NCBI GenBank assembly: GCA_003611805.1
Contig: RAYM01000030.1
Coordinates: forward strand, 30,736 to 94,735
DNA length: 64,000 bases
DNA from: a bacterium 1xD42-87
GTDB taxonomy: Bacteria; Bacillota; Clostridia; Lachnospirales; Lachnospiraceae
Direction: 5' to 3'
Shown here in pieces: positions 46,002 through 54,678 of this stretch. How positions within the stretch are numbered: position 1 is the first letter of the stretch; every line of letters starts with the position of its first letter. A model generated the notes under the pieces. That model was given only the letters and a program-made list of their open reading frames with translations. It was not told where the DNA came from and made no database searches. Made by a program: the position numbers and the translations under genes.

Positions 46002-46724
46002 ATGAGCCGGTATTGGGAAGATGCTGTTTACGAACAGCCATCGGAAGATAAAATCAGGAAAAATGCTGCGGATACGGTGAAAAAGGAGAAGAAAAAGGGA
46101 AAGACACTGTCCCCTGTTATCATATCTGGAAGAACCATAGCAAAGGAGTGGTGGGGGAAAGCATGGTGTGAAAACCTGGAGCGCTATGCGGATTATGAGA
46201 GCAGACTTGACCGGGGGAAAAGATATGTCAGAACCGGCACGGTAATCGACCTACAGATACAGAAAGGAAAGATTAGCGCCAGAGTACAGGGACGCAGGAA
46301 GACACCCTATAAAGTGGAGATCAGAATCAGTCCGCTTTCGGAAGAACGCTGCCAGAATATGATTGCCCTGTGCGGGGATAAGATTCAGAATCTGGAGGCG
46401 TTGATGGAAGGAGACTTCCCGGATGAACTGAGGGAAGCGTTTTTACAACAGGGTGGACTGTTTCCGGAGCCGAAGGAGATTGCTTTTAACTGCAGCTGTC
46501 CTGACTGGGCACTTATGTGCAAGCATGTGGCGGCAGTTTTATATGGAGTGGGGGCACGGTTTGACGAAAATCCCCTGCTGTTTTTTGAATTGCGCGGACT
46601 TGATGTGGGCAGGCTGATTGACGTGACTTTGGCTGACCGGGTGGAGAAGATGCTGGAGAACGCGGACAGACCCAGCAGACGGATTATTCAGCAGGAGGAT
46701 TATCTGAAAATTTTCGGGTTTTGA
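46002..46724 (+). CDS. SWIM zinc-finger protein (YwqB-like)
   Basis: 240 aa from ATG 46002. The SWIM finger NCSCPDWALMCKHVAAVLY (~163-181) has the CxCx(n)CxH ligands. The N-terminal part (~1-150) includes REWWGKAW-like RTIAKEWWGKAWCENLERY. SWIM proteins accompany SNF2 helicases and probably bring them to DNA or partner proteins. It lies about 60 bases after the SNF2 gene on the same strand. Confidence 0.92.
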   Translation: MSRYWEDAVYEQPSEDKIRKNAADTVKKEKKKGKTLSPVIISGRTIAKEWWGKAWCENLERYADYESRLDRGKRYVRTGTVIDLQIQKGKISARVQGRRKTPYKVEIRISPLSEERCQNMIALCGDKIQNLEALMEGDFPDELREAFLQQGGLFPEPKEIAFNCSCPDWALMCKHVAAVLYGVGARFDENPLLFFELRGLDVGRLIDVTLADRVEKMLENADRPSRRIIQQEDYLKIFGF

Positions 46725-46766
46725 GCTGACAAAATATATATAAACAGTAGGGAGGATGAGATGCCG

Positions 46767-47200
46767 TCAAAAGGTATGTACCATACTGTCTGTGAAGCTT
46801 TTTTCAAAATGATACCACGGAACCACCCCATATCTTTTTAAAGTCCATTCCTGTATAAGCTCGACATAATTGTCCTTTGTGTCATCCTTTAAATAACTGT
46901 CAGGGTCAAGCATGATTTGGATGACCTCCTGAAGTTCCTCCATGTCCCAGTCGGAATCCAAAGCCACAGCACCGATAATTGCTTCAAACAAATCCTCTTT
47001 CACAGACATTTCCTAAGTTCTGTTAATTCAGCTTCATTTTTACTACATGAAAATTCATCAAATTCATCGTTTGGATTATAGTCTTCATAATCACTGGTAA
47101 AACAGCCGTATTTTTTTGTTAGCAGTTTGATCACAGTGAGATCCAATACTAAAAAGTCCGACAAAATAAAACTGTTAAGCACAGTTATACAGTCCGACAA
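46767..47200 (-). pseudogene. RNase III-like protein remnant
   Basis: Two overlapping minus-strand frames read YEDYNPNDEFDEFSCSKNEA (47200-47000) and EDLFEAIIGAVALDSDWDME with LIQEWTLKRYG (47009-46767). The second part is the core of an RNase III domain (EAIIGAV-LDS). The first is its N-terminal flank. A deletion and frameshift join them, so the enzyme is broken. A related fragment lies at 52441. Confidence 0.6.
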
Positions 47201-47520
47201 TATAGATTAAATTAGATTCTTGGTTTTGGGGTGGCTGCAGATATTTACTTGCATAAATAGGAATAAACACATAGAAACAATGTTTCCAATTTAAAATAGT
47301 ATGCCCTATTGCTAATATAGCAAGGAATAGTGATATAGTCAAGGGATTGTCCGATTTGATAGCTTTAGAAATCAATTTTGATGCCAACAAGTGGACGGTT
47401 TGCGTATTGTATGATTGTACAGCATTTGAATTTGGGGTAAACTGTTTATAAAATTATTTCTTAAGATTTCATCCTGCTAAAAAGTCAGTCGTGGAACGAT
47501 GAGAAAGGAAGTGGCTGCGT
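47201..47520. other. AT-rich gap with no gene seen
   Basis: No ribosome binding site plus frame of any length stands out on either strand. The last 40 bases carry GAAAGGAAG, the ribosome binding site for the MntA gene at 47521. A short minus-strand frame (47175-47390) has no support. Confidence 0.5.
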
Positions 47521-47814
47521 ATGCGATATACTATAAATGAAATAAAGGACAAGACAAATCCCATCGCAAAAGCATATGGAATTGGACGAATGAGCTTGTT
47601 TGGATCTTATGCCAGAGGCGAGGCGAAAGATGATAGTGATATTGATTTATATATTGAACGCGGCAGATTGAAAAGTTTAATACAGTATTTTGCGTTTATT
47701 GATGAACTGGAAAATGCTTTGAATTGCCATGTAGATGTTGTCACGACAGAGATTGAAGATAAAATATTTCTTTCTAAGATTATGCAGGAGGGGGTGCTTC
47801 TGTATGAAGAATGA
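47521..47814 (+). CDS. mntA: MntA-type minimal nucleotidyltransferase antitoxin
   Basis: 97 aa from ATG 47521. The MNT motif GSYARGEAKDDSDIDLYI (~30) has the GSx9DxD metal-binding pattern. In MntA/HepT systems, MntA adds AMP to the HEPN toxin and neutralises it. It overlaps hepT by 11 bases, which keeps the two products in balance. Confidence 0.88.
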   Translation: MRYTINEIKDKTNPIAKAYGIGRMSLFGSYARGEAKDDSDIDLYIERGRLKSLIQYFAFIDELENALNCHVDVVTTEIEDKIFLSKIMQEGVLLYEE

Positions 47815-48118
47815 GGACATGCAGATTATCAAGAAAATGATTAAATATTGTGATGATATTGGTACACTTATGGCAAGATTCAATACAGATTTTGAAAGAT
47901 ATAAAACAGATATTTCCTTCCAGTATTCGTGTAACATGTGTATCATACAGATTGGAGAGCTTGCTAACAGATTATCGGATGAAACTAAAGAAAGCAGTTC
48001 AAACATACCATGGAGGGCGATTAGAGGAATGAGAAATTTACATGCGCATGATTATGAAAATGTTGATATGGAAATTGTCTGGAATACCTTACGGGAGGAT
48101 ATTCCGATGTTAAAATAA
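47804..48118 (+). CDS. hepT: HepT-type HEPN RNase toxin
   Basis: 104 aa from ATG 47804. The HEPN (DUF86) motif RNLHAHDY fits RX4HxY: the Arg and His cut RNA and the Tyr is the residue that MntA modifies. CNMCIIQIGELANRLSDE and IPWRAIRGMRNLHAHDYE are the family core. The pair is a complete type of toxin-antitoxin and may act on phage infection. Confidence 0.88.
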   Translation: MKNEDMQIIKKMIKYCDDIGTLMARFNTDFERYKTDISFQYSCNMCIIQIGELANRLSDETKESSSNIPWRAIRGMRNLHAHDYENVDMEIVWNTLREDIPMLK

Positions 48119-48171
48119 AATCTGGAAGCGCTATTATATCAAAAGTGGCTATCGAATACTATTTTTATGTA

Positions 48172-48201
48172 GTCATAACCCCTCAGAATACTTCATACAA
48201 T
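48172..48201 (+). promoter_or_regulatory. Sigma-E-like promoter of the spoIIID fragment, copy 2
   Basis: GTCATAA at 48172-48178 and CATACAAT at 48194-48201, with 15 bases between, match the sigma-E consensus (nnATAnn and CATACAnT). AACCCCTCAGAATACTT and its complement also form a 17-bp inverted repeat around this -10 box, which ends in GAGGGG, the ribosome binding site of the fragment. Confidence 0.6.
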
Positions 48202-48229
48202 GTAAAAAAGTATTCTGAGGGGTTTTCTC

Positions 48230-48361
48230 TTGAAGGATTATATCGAAGAGCGTGCGATGAATATTGCCAATTATATTATTGAAAACAATGCCACGGTGAG
48301 GCAGACGGCGAAGGAGTTTGGAATTAGTAAGAGTACGGTACATATGGTAGTAACAAAATAG
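48230..48361 (+). pseudogene. Truncated spoIIID, copy 2 (43 aa)
   Basis: TTG 48230 starts MKDYIEERAMNIANYIIE, NNATVRQTAKEFGISKSTVH, ending MVVTK with TAG at 48359. Full SpoIIID is about 90 aa, a sequence-specific mother-cell regulator; the C-terminal half is missing. The kept part includes the helix-turn-helix. It may be a vestige or a small dominant-negative DNA-binding peptide. Copies: 42600 and 54416. Confidence 0.85.
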
Positions 48362-48529
48362 AACGGTTTGTGTGGAGAATAAAATAGAGAATTATCAGAG
48401 CATTAGGGAGATGGAAGCCTCTTTAATGCTTTTTATTTATCCATTAGAAGATGTAATTTCTGTGGTAATTGTGCAGATATCGTGATAAGCTATAAATATG
48501 CAAAGTTGCAAATTAAGGAGAAGGTAGCT

Positions 48530-48847
48530 GTGGAACTAAAAATTGAAGAGCTGAGAAAAATATGTATTCCCGAAAATATTGAAATAACCTTACATGCGGC
48601 AAAGCGGCTTGAGCAACGTAATATTTCGATCAATGATATAATATTCTGTATACATGAAGGAGAAATTATAGAACAGTATCCAGATGATTACCCATATCCA
48701 AGTTGTCTTATACTTGGGTTTACCATGAAGAAGAAATATATTCATGTTGTAATTGGTACTGACCTGGAGACGCTTTGGATTATAACAGCATATTATCCCA
48801 ATTTGGATAAATGGAAACAAGACTTAAGGACAAGGAGGGAGGATTAG
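48530..48847 (+). CDS. DUF4258 protein, probable toxin
   Basis: 105 aa from GTG 48530, with AAGGAGAAGG upstream. The DUF4258 pattern ITLHAAKRLEQRNISINDI, HEGEIIEQYPDDYPYPSCL and VIGTDLETLWIITAYYP is clear. The family is RelE/BrnT-like in size and is often next to antitoxin genes. The YgiT-type gene starts three bases after its stop, and the pair is likely a toxin-antitoxin module. Confidence 0.8.
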   Translation: MELKIEELRKICIPENIEITLHAAKRLEQRNISINDIIFCIHEGEIIEQYPDDYPYPSCLILGFTMKKKYIHVVIGTDLETLWIITAYYPNLDKWKQDLRTRRED

Positions 48848-48849
48848 GT

Positions 48850-49077
48850 ATGACTTGTTTTACTTGTAAAGGCTATATGGAAAAGTCTTTAACAACTTAT
48901 ATGACAGAGTGTGATGGCTGCTTTCTTATTATTAAAAATGTGCCTTGCTCGAAATGCACACAGTGTGGTGAGGAATATTTAAATGGTGTAACGCTTCAGA
49001 AGATTGAGGTGATTATTGAAAAATTTAAAACAATGTTGACAGAGATAGCCATTGTAGATTATAACAAGGCGGCTTAA
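48850..49077 (+). CDS. YgiT-type zinc-finger protein, probable antitoxin
   Basis: 75 aa from ATG 48850. Two CxxC pairs, CFTCKGYM and CSKCTQCGEEYL, form an MqsA/YgiT N-terminal zinc site. The usual C-terminal HTH is missing, so the DNA-binding half is absent as in many short YgiT proteins. It is paired with the DUF4258 gene. Confidence 0.82.
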   Translation: MTCFTCKGYMEKSLTTYMTECDGCFLIIKNVPCSKCTQCGEEYLNGVTLQKIEVIIEKFKTMLTEIAIVDYNKAA

Positions 49078-49170
49078 CATGAAATGTGAAGCCGAATGTA
49101 ACGCTGACGGTCTTTTCATTTTTTTAAACAAATAGTCCGTCTGTCCTATTAGAGAGTGAGGAGGATGACT

Positions 49171-49344
49171 ATGAATAAACTGATTGTAAGCGAGCGCTTT
49201 GATGTAGATGACATTAGAAAGATACGTGAATATAACTCGTTGCGTCACATTAATATGACACCAGCGGAAATAGTGGAAGACACGAAAAAGGGAGCGGCGG
49301 TAATCCTTGGGCATCTACAGGAGAGGCGCGCTGTAAAGATATGA
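49171..49344 (+). CDS. Small hypothetical protein
   Basis: 57 aa from ATG 49171, with GAGGAGG upstream. It contains MNKLIVSERFDVDDIRKIRE and DTKKGAAVILGHLQER. The sequence is charged and helical. The family is unknown. It lies between the YgiT-type gene and the TOTE gene and could belong with either. Confidence 0.55.
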   Translation: MNKLIVSERFDVDDIRKIREYNSLRHINMTPAEIVEDTKKGAAVILGHLQERRAVKI

Positions 49345-49402
49345 GGCTGGATGAAGGCATTCTTGTGACAGAGAAAATTGTTGATTGAGGAGAAGCGTAT
49401 AT

Positions 49403-52363
49403 ATGACAGATGAAATTTTGTCTTTGCAGGACAAAATGAAATGTTTGGAAAAAGAAAATCAGTATCTAAAATCCCTGCTTGATCGGGCAGGGATTTCTTA
49501 TTATGCGTCTGATGAAATGAAAAACAGGGATTTATTTGATCCAGACCAGGGAAAGAGAATCATCCCCAGAGAGATTACCGATCATGACGCTAATCTGTTT
49601 TTCGGCAAGTTTTGGGGGCGCACGGATGTATATGCCAAACGTACCCTCAAAAAATCTACGGGAGAGATCAATTATTACACGCAATGTTACAATTTTTATA
49701 AGGCAGGGTGCCCAAGAATGAGCGGCAGTAAGATCAGGTGTCAGGATTGTAAAAGGCAGGCATATAAGAGGCTGGAGAAACAGCAGATTATGGCACATTT
49801 AAAGGGCGCTTCGGAAGACGCGGCAGATGTAATAGGCATTTATCCGTTGTTGGAGGATGATACCTGCAGATTCCTTGTATTTGATTTTGATAATCATGAC
49901 AAAAATGCGGAGAAACGCGATTTTGCCAATATGGATGATAACTGGAAAGAAGAAGTAGATGCACTGCGTGAAATATGTGTCATCAACGGCATAGATCCTT
50001 TGGTGGAACGATCACGGTCGGGACGCGGCGCTCATCTCTGGATATTTTTTCAGAAGAAAACAGAGGCTTCTCTGGCAAGAAAATTTGGAAATACACTGTT
50101 GAGAAAAGGGGCAGAATCTGTCAATTTGAAATCCTTTCGGTTTTATGACAGAATGCTGCCGATGCAGGACCATCTTTCGAAGGGCGGTATCGGCAACTTG
50201 ATCGCGCTGCCACTGCAGGGACAGGCTCTCAAAGAAGGAAACAGCGCATTTGTGGATGAAAATTGGAACGCATACCCGGATCAGTGGAAAATATTATTAA
50301 GTAAGCCAAAACTTTCAAAGGATTTTATAGAGGAAAAATTAAAAGAGTGGAAAAGCTTTGCGACAAATCAAGCGATAGAGATAAATGAGATATGGGAGCA
50401 AGACGGAGAAAAACCGTGGGATAAGATAAGAGATTTTTTGCAGTGTGATGTAGACGGGGAACTTTACATTACTCTGGCGGATGGCATTTATATTTTTACA
50501 GAAAATTTAGCGCCAAGAATACAAAACAGAATACGGGAACTGGCGGCATTTAAGAATCCTGCATTTTATAAGAATCAGGCGATGGGGCTGTCTAATTTTG
50601 CAAATTCCAGATACATTTATCTCGGCAGAGATGAAGGGGAATATATCAGGATTCCCAGAGGGTTATTGGAGGATGTAACTGCCAAATGTGATAAGGCTGG
50701 TATTGTCAATTGTATTCAGGATGAACGATGCCGGGGAAATGCAATCCGGGCGTCATTTCAGGGACAATTGAAGGAATCCCAGATTCCGGCAGTGGAAGCC
50801 ATGCTGAAACATGAGACAGGCATACTTCACGCAGCCACTGCGTTTGGCAAAACCGTTGTCTGTTGTAATATGATTGCAAGAAAAAAGGTTAATACGCTGA
50901 TTTTGTTGCAAACTTCGGCATTAATAGAGCAATGGGAAAGTGCCATGGAAAACTTCCTGACCATAGATGAGGAACTGCCAGAATATGTGACGCCGACCGG
51001 AAGAAAGAAAAGGAGAAAGAGTGTCATAGGCAGGCTGCAGGGGGCGCATGACTCTACGACAGGAATCATTGATATAGCCATGGCAGGCTCTGTTTGTAAA
51101 AAGGGAGAATTTCACAGAAGATTGAAAGAGTATGGCATGGTAATCGTGGATGAGTGTCATCATGCTGCGTCTGATACCTTTGTAGAAATATTGCAGGAGG
51201 TACGAGCAAAATATGTGTATGGCGTGACGGCGACGCCGCTTCGCAGCGACGGATTAGAGAAAATTAACTATATGCTGCTTGGCCCGGTCAGATATCAGTT
51301 TACAGCAAAAGACAGAGCAAAAGAACAGGGGATTGCGCACCTGGTATATCCGAGATTTACGAGAGCAGTTGCACCGAGATTTCATCAGGATAACATGCAT
51401 CCGAATGAAGCCTATGCAATTTTAAGAGAGAATGAAGACCGGGATGCCCTGATTGTAAACGATGTTATAAAATGTATTGCAAAGGGCAGGACGCCGGTGA
51501 TACTTTCGAGATATGTAGATCATTCGCGAAAGCTGTATGACAGATTAAAGAGCTGCGCGGATGAAGTATTTTTGCTTTCAGGGGAAAACACAAAAAAGCA
51601 GCACCGTGCTGTTTTAGAGCAGATGAAGCAGGTGGAAGCTGACAAAAGTATGATTTTGGTTGCTACAGGAAAGTTGATCGGAGAAGGGTTTGATTATCCG
51701 AGACTGGACACGCTGATCATGGCAATGCCGGTTTCATGGAAAAGCGTGGTGGAGCAGTATGCAGGGCGTTTAAATCGGGATTATGAAGGAAAGGAAAGTG
51801 TGATTATCTACGATTATGTGGACAGCCATATTTCCATGTTTGAAAAGATGTATCATAAGCGCCTTAAGGCATATAAACAGATTGGCTATGACATTTGTGT
51901 GGGAAATACAGTGGAAAAGCAGAATGTAGGCGCTATATTTGATATTGATACTTATGCTGAAGTATACAAAAATGATTTGCTAACCGCGAATAAGGAAATC
52001 ATCATAGCAAGCCCGGTAATCAGTGGCCCTAAGATTGAAGAATTGATCCTATCATTAAAGAACCTACAGGAAAAGGGTGTTCGAATAAGAATTGTAACGT
52101 GGAAACCGGACAGTTATGGATTTGGTGACAGTGCATATTGGATGGAACTGCAGGAGAGGATGCGCAGCAATGGGTTCGAAATGAATCTTGTTGAGGATTA
52201 CTGCCAGCATTATTGCATCGTAGATCGGGAAGTGGTCTGGTATGGGAGCATGAATTTTCTGGGAAAGGAAGACAGTGAAGACAATCTGATGCGCGTGTGC
52301 AGTAATGAGATTGCTGCGGAATTGCTGGAGCTTACGTTTGGGAAATGGGAATTCGGGAATTAA
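49403..52363 (+). CDS. TOTE-type primase-helicase-PLD conflict protein
   Basis: 986 aa from ATG 49403 (GAGGAGAAG upstream). An N-terminal coiled coil is followed by a Cys cluster (CPRMSGSKIRCQDCKR) and an archaeo-eukaryotic primase domain, with the catalytic DFD in LVFDFDNHD (~160) and the SGRGAHLWIFF motif (~207). A superfamily 2 helicase follows, with Walker A AATAFGKT (~477), DECHH (~582), VTATPLRSDG and GRLNRDYEG. The C-terminal PLD-like domain reads HYCIVDREVVWYGSMN, but the usual HxK lysine is Cys. It belongs to the family named TOTE conflict system. Fragments recur at 42416. Confidence 0.88.
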   Translation: MTDEILSLQDKMKCLEKENQYLKSLLDRAGISYYASDEMKNRDLFDPDQGKRIIPREITDHDANLFFGKFWGRTDVYAKRTLKKSTGEINYYTQCYNFYKAGCPRMSGSKIRCQDCKRQAYKRLEKQQIMAHLKGASEDAADVIGIYPLLEDDTCRFLVFDFDNHDKNAEKRDFANMDDNWKEEVDALREICVINGIDPLVERSRSGRGAHLWIFFQKKTEASLARKFGNTLLRKGAESVNLKSFRFYDRMLPMQDHLSKGGIGNLIALPLQGQALKEGNSAFVDENWNAYPDQWKILLSKPKLSKDFIEEKLKEWKSFATNQAIEINEIWEQDGEKPWDKIRDFLQCDVDGELYITLADGIYIFTENLAPRIQNRIRELAAFKNPAFYKNQAMGLSNFANSRYIYLGRDEGEYIRIPRGLLEDVTAKCDKAGIVNCIQDERCRGNAIRASFQGQLKESQIPAVEAMLKHETGILHAATAFGKTVVCCNMIARKKVNTLILLQTSALIEQWESAMENFLTIDEELPEYVTPTGRKKRRKSVIGRLQGAHDSTTGIIDIAMAGSVCKKGEFHRRLKEYGMVIVDECHHAASDTFVEILQEVRAKYVYGVTATPLRSDGLEKINYMLLGPVRYQFTAKDRAKEQGIAHLVYPRFTRAVAPRFHQDNMHPNEAYAILRENEDRDALIVNDVIKCIAKGRTPVILSRYVDHSRKLYDRLKSCADEVFLLSGENTKKQHRAVLEQMKQVEADKSMILVATGKLIGEGFDYPRLDTLIMAMPVSWKSVVEQYAGRLNRDYEGKESVIIYDYVDSHISMFEKMYHKRLKAYKQIGYDICVGNTVEKQNVGAIFDIDTYAEVYKNDLLTANKEIIIASPVISGPKIEELILSLKNLQEKGVRIRIVTWKPDSYGFGDSAYWMELQERMRSNGFEMNLVEDYCQHYCIVDREVVWYGSMNFLGKEDSEDNLMRVCSNEIAAELLELTFGKWEFGN

Positions 52364-52368
52364 TCTTT

Positions 52369-52412
52369 CAGACCACTTGATACAATGTAAATAGTGGTCT
52401 GATGAGATTTTT
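52369..52412 (+). terminator. Terminator after the TOTE gene, conserved-loop hairpin
   Basis: CAGACCACTT pairs with AGTGGTCTG around the loop GATACAATGTAAAT, then ATTTTT. The loop matches the segment around the sigma-E-like -10 boxes of the spoIIID copies (ATACAATGTAAA) while the stem differs but still pairs. Confidence 0.7.
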
Positions 52413-52440
52413 CCGCTGTCTTTATAATGATAAGGTATAT

Positions 52441-52620
52441 TTAAGCATCTTCTAAGATGGCAATTCTGTCTGCAGGGGTTTTCTTTTGAATCAGTTTTTT
52501 CTTCAGCTCAGTTAATTCGGCCTCGTTTTTATCACATGAAAACTCGTCAAATTCTTTGTTTGGATCAAAATCATCGTAAAAGAGCGGGGATACAGTCAAT
52601 ACCTTTTTATTTTTGGATTC
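52441..52620 (-). pseudogene. RNase III-like N-terminal flank fragment
   Basis: Minus-strand frame to the TAA at 52441 contains FYDDFDPNKEFDEFSCDKNE and AELTELKKKL, then KTPADRIAILEDA. It is a diverged copy of the segment at 47000-47200. The start is not defined and the RNase III core is absent. Confidence 0.55.
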
Positions 52621-52782
52621 GGTATTGCTACATTGTATAGTCGCACTGTATAATAATAAAAAAATGAGACACAGTTGATTTTTAATTCATATGATTTGCT
52701 TACCATGAATAATGATGTAATTCGCTGTGATAAGATGATTTTTGTAAAATTGCCGTTTGCTTGAGTGGAGGTGAAAACTGAT

Positions 52783-53400
52783 TTGGAGAATACTAAAGAA
52801 AAAAATTTTGATATCATGAAATTATGTTTGTATCTTATTTCACTGTGGATCCTATTTTTTATGTTAATAGTACTGAAGATAGATGTTTCATTAATTCCAT
52901 TCAAAGTGAACATGAGCAATATAGTAGTTTTTGTGTCTTGCAATCAAGTTGCGTGCATATGTATAATATTTATTATTTTAGGTGGGATAGGATATTGGTG
53001 GTTTGCAGATTCTTTAAATAATGCAAAAAATTTACCTGTTGTAATATTAGAATGTGAGAGTGTTAACTATGAAAACTTGTCATTTCTAGCAACATACATT
53101 ATACCACTGGTGTGTTTTCCGATGGAAACAGATAGAGAAATTTTTGTTATGTTTTCTGTAATTGTGATCATTGGTTGTATATTTGTTAAAACAAATTTAT
53201 ATTATACTAATCCATCGTTGATTCTTCTTGGTTTTAATGTTTATAGAGTAAAAACAAATTCAAAAAAAACATTTCAGCAAGGGATTGTAATTATAAAAGG
53301 TAAATTGAATGAAGGAGAAAGCGTTAAATATTTATGCTTAAGTGATAATGTATATTTTGGGAGGAAACTGAAGAATGCAAATACGAAAGATAAAAAATGA
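52783..53400 (+). CDS. kwaA: KwaA-like membrane protein (Kiwa defence)
   Basis: 205 aa from TTG 52783, preceded by GGAGGTGA. Four membrane helices are visible (LYLISLWILFFMLIVL, QVACICIIFIILGGIGYW, LATYIIPLVCF, IFVMFSVIVIIGCIF), followed by a soluble tail with KGKLNEGESVKYLCLS. It overlaps the DUF4868 gene by 26 bases. KwaA is the membrane part of Kiwa, thought to sense phage at the envelope. The identity rests mostly on topology and the partner. Confidence 0.72.
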   Translation: MENTKEKNFDIMKLCLYLISLWILFFMLIVLKIDVSLIPFKVNMSNIVVFVSCNQVACICIIFIILGGIGYWWFADSLNNAKNLPVVILECESVNYENLSFLATYIIPLVCFPMETDREIFVMFSVIVIIGCIFVKTNLYYTNPSLILLGFNVYRVKTNSKKTFQQGIVIIKGKLNEGESVKYLCLSDNVYFGRKLKNANTKDKK

Positions 53401-54346
53401 AATTGCTGAAATGCTAAATGAGAAACATGGAATTATGCTTTATGCAGTTTTGAAAACGGAAGAAGGAAAAATAGTCAAATTCCTTAATATCGCAGATGAA
53501 GATGATGATAAGGATAATACATCAAAAGATTTATTAAAGGGATTTACGGATATTATAAAGAATAAATTCGCGGTATATAATGAAGATGATGAAATTATAA
53601 AACTTTCGTCAGCAGATGAAAGAAAAAATGCATTATATTATTATGATTTGGATGAACTTCCTATGGAAATGGAGAGGTTAAAAGATATCTCTGAAACATT
53701 AGATGTTGGAGAAATATTTAATTTTAAACAAGATAGTTTAAGTCAAATAGCAGCCCTTATAATAGTGATTGGAAATGAGAATCGTAACCTGATTATGTAT
53801 AAGCAACAATATCCCGTTAGTCTTTTGAACCGAGATCGATATATGTTGACACCGATTCTTCATGAGAATAGATTGAAAAGATTTGATCAAGATATTTTAA
53901 GGGTTGATTTTAATTATCAGTTCTTTTTGTGGAATGATGTAGTATATATTTCTGACATAGAAAAGATGGAAAAAATATGTTCATTTCATGATATTGTAAT
54001 AAATGAGGCTCGGACAAGTATACAAAAAATAGAAGAAATAAATATATTGGATAATATTGAAGTATTAAATGACGAACTTGATAATATTACCTTTGCTCGT
54101 AAGCTGACAAGAATTTATAAAGATTCTAAAGTGCTTGGAAAGGTCAGCAATCAAGCTATTATTGAGTTTTCATTACGGCATCATTATTTTAAGAATAACC
54201 CATTAAAGTTAACGGAATCAAAGGATAAATTTATTCTTGACACAAAGAAATCAAAAGAAACTTTTATAAAACTAATGAATGATGATTTATTGACCTCACA
54301 GCTCACAAATTCTGATTATGAGTCCTTGGCTAAGAATAATCTTTGA
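53375..54346 (+). CDS. kwaB: KwaB-like DUF4868 protein (Kiwa defence)
   Basis: 323 aa from ATG 53375 (GGAGGAAAC upstream). The DUF4868 pattern is visible: AALIIVIGNENRNLIMYKQQ, PVSLLNRDRYMLTPIL, FDQDILRVDFNYQFFLW and NDVVYISDIEKMEKIC. In Kiwa, KwaB is the effector that binds DNA and blocks phage replication after KwaA signals. The sequence is very AT-rich, unlike the core genes, which points to horizontal transfer. Confidence 0.8.
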   Translation: MQIRKIKNEIAEMLNEKHGIMLYAVLKTEEGKIVKFLNIADEDDDKDNTSKDLLKGFTDIIKNKFAVYNEDDEIIKLSSADERKNALYYYDLDELPMEMERLKDISETLDVGEIFNFKQDSLSQIAALIIVIGNENRNLIMYKQQYPVSLLNRDRYMLTPILHENRLKRFDQDILRVDFNYQFFLWNDVVYISDIEKMEKICSFHDIVINEARTSIQKIEEINILDNIEVLNDELDNITFARKLTRIYKDSKVLGKVSNQAIIEFSLRHHYFKNNPLKLTESKDKFILDTKKSKETFIKLMNDDLLTSQLTNSDYESLAKNNL

Positions 54347-54357
54347 TATAACAAACC

Positions 54358-54387
54358 GTCATAACCCCTCAAAATACTTCATACAAT
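54358..54387 (+). promoter_or_regulatory. Sigma-E-like promoter of the spoIIID fragment, copy 3
   Basis: GTCATAA at 54358-54364 and CATACAAT at 54380-54387 have the same 15-base spacing as copy 2. The identity with copy 2 starts exactly at this -35 box. The inverted repeat is imperfect here. Confidence 0.6.
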
Positions 54388-54415
54388 GTAAAAAAGTATT
54401 CTGAGAGGTTTTCTC

Positions 54416-54547
54416 TTGAAGGATTATATCGAAGAGCGTGCGATGAACATTGCCAATTATATTATTGAAAACAATGCCACGGTGAGGCAGACGGCGAAGG
54501 AGTTTGGGATATCAAAGTCTACAGTACATACGGTAGTAACAAAATAG
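54416..54547 (+). pseudogene. Truncated spoIIID, copy 3 (43 aa)
   Basis: TTG 54416 to TAG 54545-54547. The protein differs from copy 2 at only one residue near the end (TVHTVVTK versus TVHMVVTK). The codons in the final third differ (TCAAAGTCTACA versus AGTAAGAGTACG), yet they encode the same residues. This argues that the peptide has been under selection, or that the copies came from different donors. Confidence 0.85.
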
Positions 54548-54649
54548 AACGGTTTTGGAATAGAGTGATGTGGACCGTAAAGTAACGGAAAATTGGGGCA
54601 TTTGGAGGAACTGTTATAGGACTTCCAAGTGCCTTTTTCAAATATTTGA

Positions 54650-54678
54650 TTGTGAAATGAAGGGACTGAGGGTATAAT
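54650..54678 (+). promoter_or_regulatory. Sigma-A promoter after the SpoIIID fragment, copy 3
   Basis: TTGTGA at 54650-54655 and TATAAT at 54673-54678 are 17 bases apart. The hairpin GGCATTT...AAGTGCCTTTTT lies upstream. It drives the MNT gene at 54738. Confidence 0.75.
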
